A model generated the notes under the pieces. The model saw nothing but the letters and a program-made list of their open reading frames with translations. It made no database searches and was not told the DNA's origin. Positions 58,415-64,000 of a stretch of DNA of 64,000 bases are shown here, piece after piece. The stretch's first letter is position 1; each line of letters begins with the position of its first letter. This stretch comes from Drosophila miranda (taxonomy: Eukaryota > Arthropoda > Insecta > Diptera > Drosophilidae), in the NCBI RefSeq assembly GCF_003369915.1, contig NW_022881603.1, forward strand, positions 40,408,624-40,472,623, written 5' to 3'. The position numbers and the translations under genes are program-made.

Positions 58415-61400
58415 AGTAATCACATAAAAGCCGTCAAGTTGTCGTGCACCCTGAAATCCAACACGAGAGACGACAATGAAACGTTCAATTACAACTTTCT
58501 GGAACTTAGCTCGCACTGATTTCACCAATTGCGAGAACGTGTCTAATTTACAAGAGTCGAGACCCTACAATCATTAAGTGAACAAAAGCAGCACAAAGGC
58601 GGAGAGCGGACATGAGGCGTCACAGCAACCACTACAAAATCGGAGCACGACTGGGATACGCCGCCAACTCTTGAGGATCGCTTTTGCTGCGACGAATTAA
58701 TGTGTGAAGAGTGGACAAAGCTGCAATGGTTCGGACTTTTCTGTCCGATTAAATGGAAATGATACCAAACAGCTGCTATACATAACGGGTTTTCGGTCCC
58801 GTCCGTCCGTCCATTAGCCGTTAACTGATATCAGCTGGTGACTTTCACCTTCGCCTTGCCACAGCCCACAGTGCAGGCCCACCAACCACACCACCCACCA
58901 CCCGCTTTCAGAAGCGGTATAAGCGCGATAAGGGGTTCGCGCTGAAACAACAACTGCGCCATAAATTGTTATGGTCTGTGTCGGTGTTCACATTCAAGAC
59001 ATTCAAATATTATATTTCGGAAACTAGCGGAAACTAGTAAACATTTTCAGACGCCCGAACAGCTGTTGTCGTCTTGCGGTGGCGACCGAGTGGGCGTGAT
59101 GTTTATACATACACATGCACACAGGTAAGCGTATGCTTCTATATGTTTGACTGGCCCCTTCAGCAATGCTATGTTCAAGGTGAACCAATATCTATTCGCG
59201 TCGATTCAAAGAACACTTCATGTAGGAAGGAATACCTCCGCATTCTGGCTTTAATTCATGATTTTCCCCTTTACCTTAAGTTGAACAGAGTCTGTGATCG
59301 ATTTTTATACACGGGGCGCGGGCTCCGTTTATGTTGGTTCTTTGACACTTTCAATTCAATGGCGAGACGGTTTAACCAAAACTTTTCCACTATTGCTAAT
59401 TTACTGATAATTTTGAATGCACTGCAGCCGCTGCAAGAGCGATTTGTATTTGCATTTGGGCCGAAAATGGTTGTTTTTGTCTCCGACAAGGTGTTGAACT
59501 TGTAGTGTTAGTTGTAGTTGTAACAATATTGTTGGTTTGTACACGACCCGAAACAGCAGAACTGCACGGTATCTACACATTTGCTACACATCTGCTACAT
59601 AATGGTAGGAAACAGAGGGTATGGAGAAGAGGCAAAACGGCCCAGAAAAGCCAACCCATGCAGGTAAAATCCACCCCTTTTGCCTAATATGCCTTGTCCT
59701 TACAGACCGAGGTGAGGTTCGTACGAACCTTGCCATTTTGATTGGCTGTTTTTTCGTGTTTTCCATACCCTTTTCTATATACCATTCAAAATTACTACTC
59801 ATTTCTTCGTTGCACTATTAGCATCTGACCCCATAAAAATACCGTCTCACTTTCAAAATGTACCATAAATATAACGATGAAAAACCGAACTTCACCCGCA
59901 CAAGCCGCCTTTATTTAAACAGGAATAATAACTTGATTACAACCGCGGAAAATAATGTTGTTTGTAAACTCCTCTTGGAAGTCAATCCTATCTTTCTTCT
60001 TTACATACAATTCTTGCATATTCTTCCTCTTTGCTTAAAAAAAGCCACGAAAATCAGAACTACACTGAAAGAGAATGGCTATCTCTAGAGCAGCGCGATA
60101 AAATGGAAATGTTTGAAAGTGAATGAGTGACATGGATGTGAATGCAATGGTAGAAATGATGCAGGTGTAAATTATCTGCGCATCGAAGTCTATACACCCT
60201 ATGTTCTTTAATATGACTTTAAAAATAAAATTTAACAGATTGACGAAATTGATGATACATACCATTATATACCGATATACCGTAAATATGTTTTTAACTA
60301 AATTTCGGCGTCAAAATATTCAGAATAGTGTATATATATGTACATTCGAACTTCTCTATTACGAACTTACAACGAAGTTTTTATATTAGCGTATTTCGTG
60401 TTGATGGTTGATGGTTTAGGATGGTTGTATATATACAAAAAATATATTTACTTCCCTTAACTTATAGCAAAGACTATACAATACAATACTTTGCTTATAG
60501 CGAACTTTTTGTTGGTTTCGCTATATCGAAGTTCGACTGTAAAAGTGTATTTGTTGCTCAAGATTGCTACCAATTGTGAACAGTCCACAAAAAAATGTAC
60601 TAAAAAATACCTCAGTCAGCAGACCGCTCATATCGATAGTTTCTAACGGCAATTGAAAATCAGCAATATAAACTACTGGCTGCCACATTTTAAGCTAAAT
60701 GCTAAGTGCGCTACTATTTCCTTCACTTCATATATGGACATAAGATTCAATTCTTCTATTACCCAAATGGTCCTGGCTGTGCTCATAATTAGTCGTATTT
60801 GTTTTCATTCCACACTTCGCAAAGACCACCGAGCACAGCACATCTATATTTATATATTTATATATAAGAGCCGAAATGCATAAACAAAGAAATGCAGTTC
60901 AAAAGGGAATTGTCGGGAAAACTCTCGCCTCTCTGAAAATTTCACCACATTTCTCACACGATCATGCAGCGGCCAATTTGTCGCTCCCTCGCTCATTCCG
61001 AAAGCTATTTTGAGGGGAGACGGAGGAAAAAGCTGCACCAGGCCAAAACAGTATATCCCTAAAGCTTTGGCAAGGCCTCTTGAATGGCACCGAATTTTCA
61101 CCAAAACACTTTCAGTTGCGAGCGGACCTCTGCACGGAGTGGAACAAAATCTGAAAACCAATAGAGTACAGTCCGCGGAAAACGTTCATTTAATAGAAGA
61201 GCAAGAAAAAAATATACATATATAATCCAATTTTTCTCATATATACCCTATATATATTCTGCCTGTGTATATATGAACATAATATATATGCATCAGTGTT
61301 CCAGAAATTGTTATACATAAAATAAATTGCGAAAGAAAGAAATACCATTATCAACTAAAAATAGTGCCTTAATGCTCAAAGGAATATAAATTTTAATAAC

Positions 61401-61440
61401 GAAAAAACCAAACGACGTGAGCGAATCGACACACGCCCGC
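58415..61440. other. Intergenic, about 3 kb
   Basis: Contains the phtf 5' UTR and promoter (58415-58760) and, at the right end, the leader of the next gene. Between them I see AT-rich DNA and no coding family. The ORF at 59074-59505 has no recognisable domain and sits in ordinary AT-rich DNA. Confidence 0.55.
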
Positions 61441-61521
61441 ATGTTCGAGTTAAAGGTTTAGAATCGTATCGAAGAAGAGCCGAACCGAGGATTGAGAACC
61501 GTACCTGAAGGAAATCGAAAG

Positions 61522-61729
61522 ATGACTTTCACCCGATTAAAGACTCTGACATTGCTCGTGTGTGCTCTGCTGGCACTGAGTTTTTCCAGATATGTGAATT
61601 GCGCTAACAACAAGAAAGGATCGCAGCCAGCCGCCGCGCCGCTTGAGCCAGAGGCCGTCATCGAGGAGGTCAATGCCAAGCAGTTGGAGAAGCTCTTAGC
61701 CGACAAGGATTACGTTGCCGTTTTCTGGT
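61522..61729 (+). CDS. First coding exon of a secreted thioredoxin-fold-like protein
   Basis: ATG at 61522. It begins with a clear signal peptide (about residues 1-27, hydrophobic 'LTLLVCALLALSF', likely cut after 'VNCA'), then a Lys/Pro/Ala linker and 'EEVNAKQLEKLLADKDYVAVFW', the start of a thioredoxin-like fold (beta strand before the active-site turn). The donor TTCTGGT|gtaagt is at 61730, in the middle of the next codon, so the exon is partial and later exons lie outside the window. The gene is likely an endoplasmic reticulum or secreted protein. I do not recognise the specific gene. Confidence 0.75.
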
Positions 61730-62719
61730 GTAAGTGTGATCTCTGCCTCCCAGTCTTTCCATACGGATCAGATATACACCGTACACATCTATGCTATGTT
61801 TAATCTATGTATGTATATGTATATGTATGAGTGTGCGTGTGCGTGTGCGTGTCCGTGCGAGTGTGTGGGTGTGCCATGTGAAACAAGTAACGGTCCGGTC
61901 CGGGCATCAAGCTTTTAATACGAGGCGACCCCACTCGAAATAGTAAAAGAACAGCCATATTATATAAATTTTCGCTAGTAAAATTCGAAGCATTCACATA
62001 CAAGTGAAAATATGTGAAAAATTCGTTGTACGAAATTTCTGAGATTTTCATTCGGTTAATTTTTTATTTTTATTTTTTGTTCCCCCCTCCGATGTTCCTA
62101 GTTGAAGTCTGCGGTGCCTTCTTCCCCTTTTTCTATCTGATTCTCGTTGGTCCGCTATCTCAACGTTCTGTTTATGAGTAGAGAAATAGCTTTTGGCTGT
62201 GAGAAATTGCCGTCGTCTTTGCCGTCTTCGTTTTTGCGTTCGCTTCAGCTTCTCCTTTTTTTTATACATACATATATATGTATGTATGTATGTATATTTG
62301 TCCCCCGTGCGTTTGCTACTTTTCCTGATGCTATAGCTTTTCGCATTTGGCGCAAACTTTTGGCACAAAAACTGCCGTGAAAAACCGCGCAAAACTCTCA
62401 TTTCCTTCCAGTTGGCGACAGGTTTTATGTCCTTTTTCAGTATTCCTCCAAGAACTAGATGAACGTGCACTTGTTCGACTCAGGTTCGATCTATTTTGGG
62501 GGCTAGAAATTACCTTTCTGTTTGCTTTCTCTGGATATAGCCAATTGAGCAATTTGTCCGGCAGTCGACCAATAGACAATAAACAAATTTAATAAACAAA
62601 TTGCCAATGTGTGGAATACAAAACTTATAATTACTTTAAATTTAGACTCTGCCTCCGGGCGTTATTCTTCAATGTCAAAGTTAATAAACAAAATGTGTAA
62701 TACCTCTTGCTATAGATAG
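61730..62719 (+). other. Intron 1 of the thioredoxin-like gene, left part
   Basis: No gene supported. Includes a TGTATG/GTGTGC microsatellite near 61806-61870 and a TATG repeat near 62270-62295. The intron continues through the mini-me-type repeat to the window edge. Confidence 0.5.
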
Positions 62720-63836
62720 CTAACGAGGGGGAACGTTGTGAGTTGCTGCGGACACCGCAACTCTACAGTTATACCCGATACTTAGTCAGTATGGCTCTCC
62801 TCCGGCAGACGCCGCTAATATTAAACGACACGACAAAGAGTGCGTGCGAGAGAGACAGAAAATCAGTCTGAGCGTGACGTCGGGCGCTGCGTAGCCAGTG
62901 CAAATTGATTTGTTCCTTTTGGCTATAAAAATTATCTGATCTGCTCCAGATTCAGCAATCTGATAGATATGGTCGTTATCTATGATTCTGCGTTTTTAGT
63001 TTTCTCGAATGTGCAATATTGTGGATGCAACAGATTTTCGTCTTTTGTGGGGGCGGAAGGGGGTGGGCTGAAATTCTGAGATATGCGTTTTATAGTGAGA
63101 TCTAACAGATGTGCGGATACCAAATTTGGTTACTCTAGCCTTAATAGTCTCTGAGATTTGTGGATGCCCCAGATTTTCGTCCTTTGCGGGGGCGGAAGGG
63201 GGTGTGGCGAAATTTGGAGACGAAACGGTCAAGGTCCGATATCACAGGAGTGTGGATACCAAATTTGGTTGCTCTAGCTTTTATAGTCTCTGAGATCTAG
63301 GAACTCACATTTTGCAATAGGCAAAGCCGACCATGAAGCCTGTGTGTTAGAGAGAGACAGAGCGAGAGAGAATGAAATTGTTTTCTTGATTCTGGCTATA
63401 ATAATTATACGATCTGGTTGAGATCTTTCATTCTAAAACATATGGTCATCCTCTACGATTCTGCGTTTTTGGTTTTATCGTATCTTTAAAAATGTGGATG
63501 CCACAGATTTTCGTCCTTTGTGGGGGCGGAAGTGGGCGGAGCGAAGTTTTGAAATATTTTTGTAGCAGTGACATATCACAGAAGTCTGGATACAAAACAT
63601 CGTTGCTCTAGCTCTTATAGTATTTGAGCACTAGGCGCTGAAGGGGACGGACAGACGGACGGACGGACAGACGGACAGACGGACAGACAGACATGGCTCA
63701 ATCGACTCGGCTATTGATGCTGATCAAGAATATATATACTTTATGGGGTCGGAAACGATTCCTTCTGGACGTTACACACATCCACTTTTACCACAAATCT
63801 AATATACCCCAATACTCATTTTGAGTATCGGGTATA
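62720..63836 (+). mobile_element. mini-me-type dispersed repeat
   Basis: Starts near GGGGGAACGTTGTGAG and ends at the GGGTATA hairpin. Toward the end are a (GTCY)n block (GGAC/AGAC run, 63645-63692), a conserved core, then a short TA run ('ATATATATAC') and 'TTTATGGGGTCGGAAACG'. This (GTCY)n-core-(TA)n order is that of Drosophila mini-me repeats. Three internal copies of a 'GATTTTCGTC...GGGGGCGGAA' segment lie near 63031, 63171 and 63508, and two of a 'GGCTATAA.AATTAT' segment. No ORF. Confidence 0.7.
63645..63692. repeat. (GTCY)n microsatellite
   Basis: Run of GGAC and AGAC tetramers inside the mini-me-type repeat. Confidence 0.9.
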
Positions 63837-63968
63837 ATTATACACATGTATACATATACCTCGCAGATCGCTTATATATTTCGGTAGCATTGGCGGCAAT
63901 TCCAAAAATAATTGTTGACAATGAAAATATTTCAAATCCAAAAGCCCCCAACGCCAATGCCTTGGGCA

Positions 63969-64000
63969 CCTTCTGCTGGTGTCACACGGGCCACTTGACG
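63969..64000 (+). repeat. 32-nt segment shared with the Mccc2/LINE junctions
   Basis: The last 32 bases of the window are identical, in reverse complement, to the plus-strand sequence near 30285-30316, with copies at 42933 and 49189. The match reaches the window edge, so its full length is unknown. It marks a dispersed repeat or a translocated fragment. Confidence 0.8.

Noticed and set aside
59074..59505. 143-codon plus-strand ORF
   Set aside because: No domain or codon signature recognised, in ordinary AT-rich intergenic DNA.
1..64000. CRISPR arrays, rRNA or tRNA genes, bacterial operons
   Set aside because: None seen; the repeats are transposons, microsatellites and segmental duplications in intron-bearing eukaryotic DNA.

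Overview
The window is eukaryotic, intron-bearing Drosophila DNA. Three neighbouring genes are recognisable on the minus strand: phtf (intact, 893 codons plus stop), Mccc2 (methylcrotonyl-CoA carboxylase beta subunit, several broken copies) and Eb1 (intact, 291 or 301 aa). From memory, their melanogaster orthologues are close neighbours on Muller element C. A LOA-clade LINE of the Bilbo/TRIM type and a mini-me-type repeat suggest the obscura group. Nested recent transposons, tandem gene amplification and broken genes beside intact ones fit a degenerating neo-sex chromosome such as the D. miranda neo-Y. The species and chromosome are inference.

Layout. 1-14970: a LOA-clade LINE split by a young 9,963-bp Ty3/gypsy-type LTR retrotransposon (2,153-bp LTRs, tRNA-Lys primer site, Gag with an N-terminal RING-H2 finger). 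14971-17140: unresolved, possible LTR-element remnant. 17806-20454: a hAT transposon with an 8-bp target duplication, lying between two related repeat blocks. 21333-21835: a CISD3-type CDGSH iron-sulfur gene broken by a one-base deletion. 22945-28560: Eb1. 28946-53874: the Mccc2 array. 53879-54704: a Jockey-type LINE fragment at the Mccc2 start codon. 55381-58414: phtf. 61522-61729: first exon of a secreted thioredoxin-fold-like protein, with a mini-me-type repeat in its intron.

The array has two layers. An Mccc2 copy already carrying a CR1-type LINE and two frameshifts was duplicated head to tail (unit about 6.26 kb; the junction in exon 1 removes the start codon). A larger block, from Eb1 exon 4 through one Mccc2 copy into the next, was then duplicated with a 12,648-bp period (23403-36047 and 36051-48694). 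The second junction joins Eb1 to Mccc2 in the same orientation and reading frame: the Eb1 promoter, calponin-homology domain and linker run into an Mccc2 exon, splice across a normal 67-nt intron, and stop in the last Mccc2 exon. This predicts a 295- or 305-aa chimera lacking the Eb1 dimerisation domain and C-terminal EEY motif. It is the most novel object in the window.
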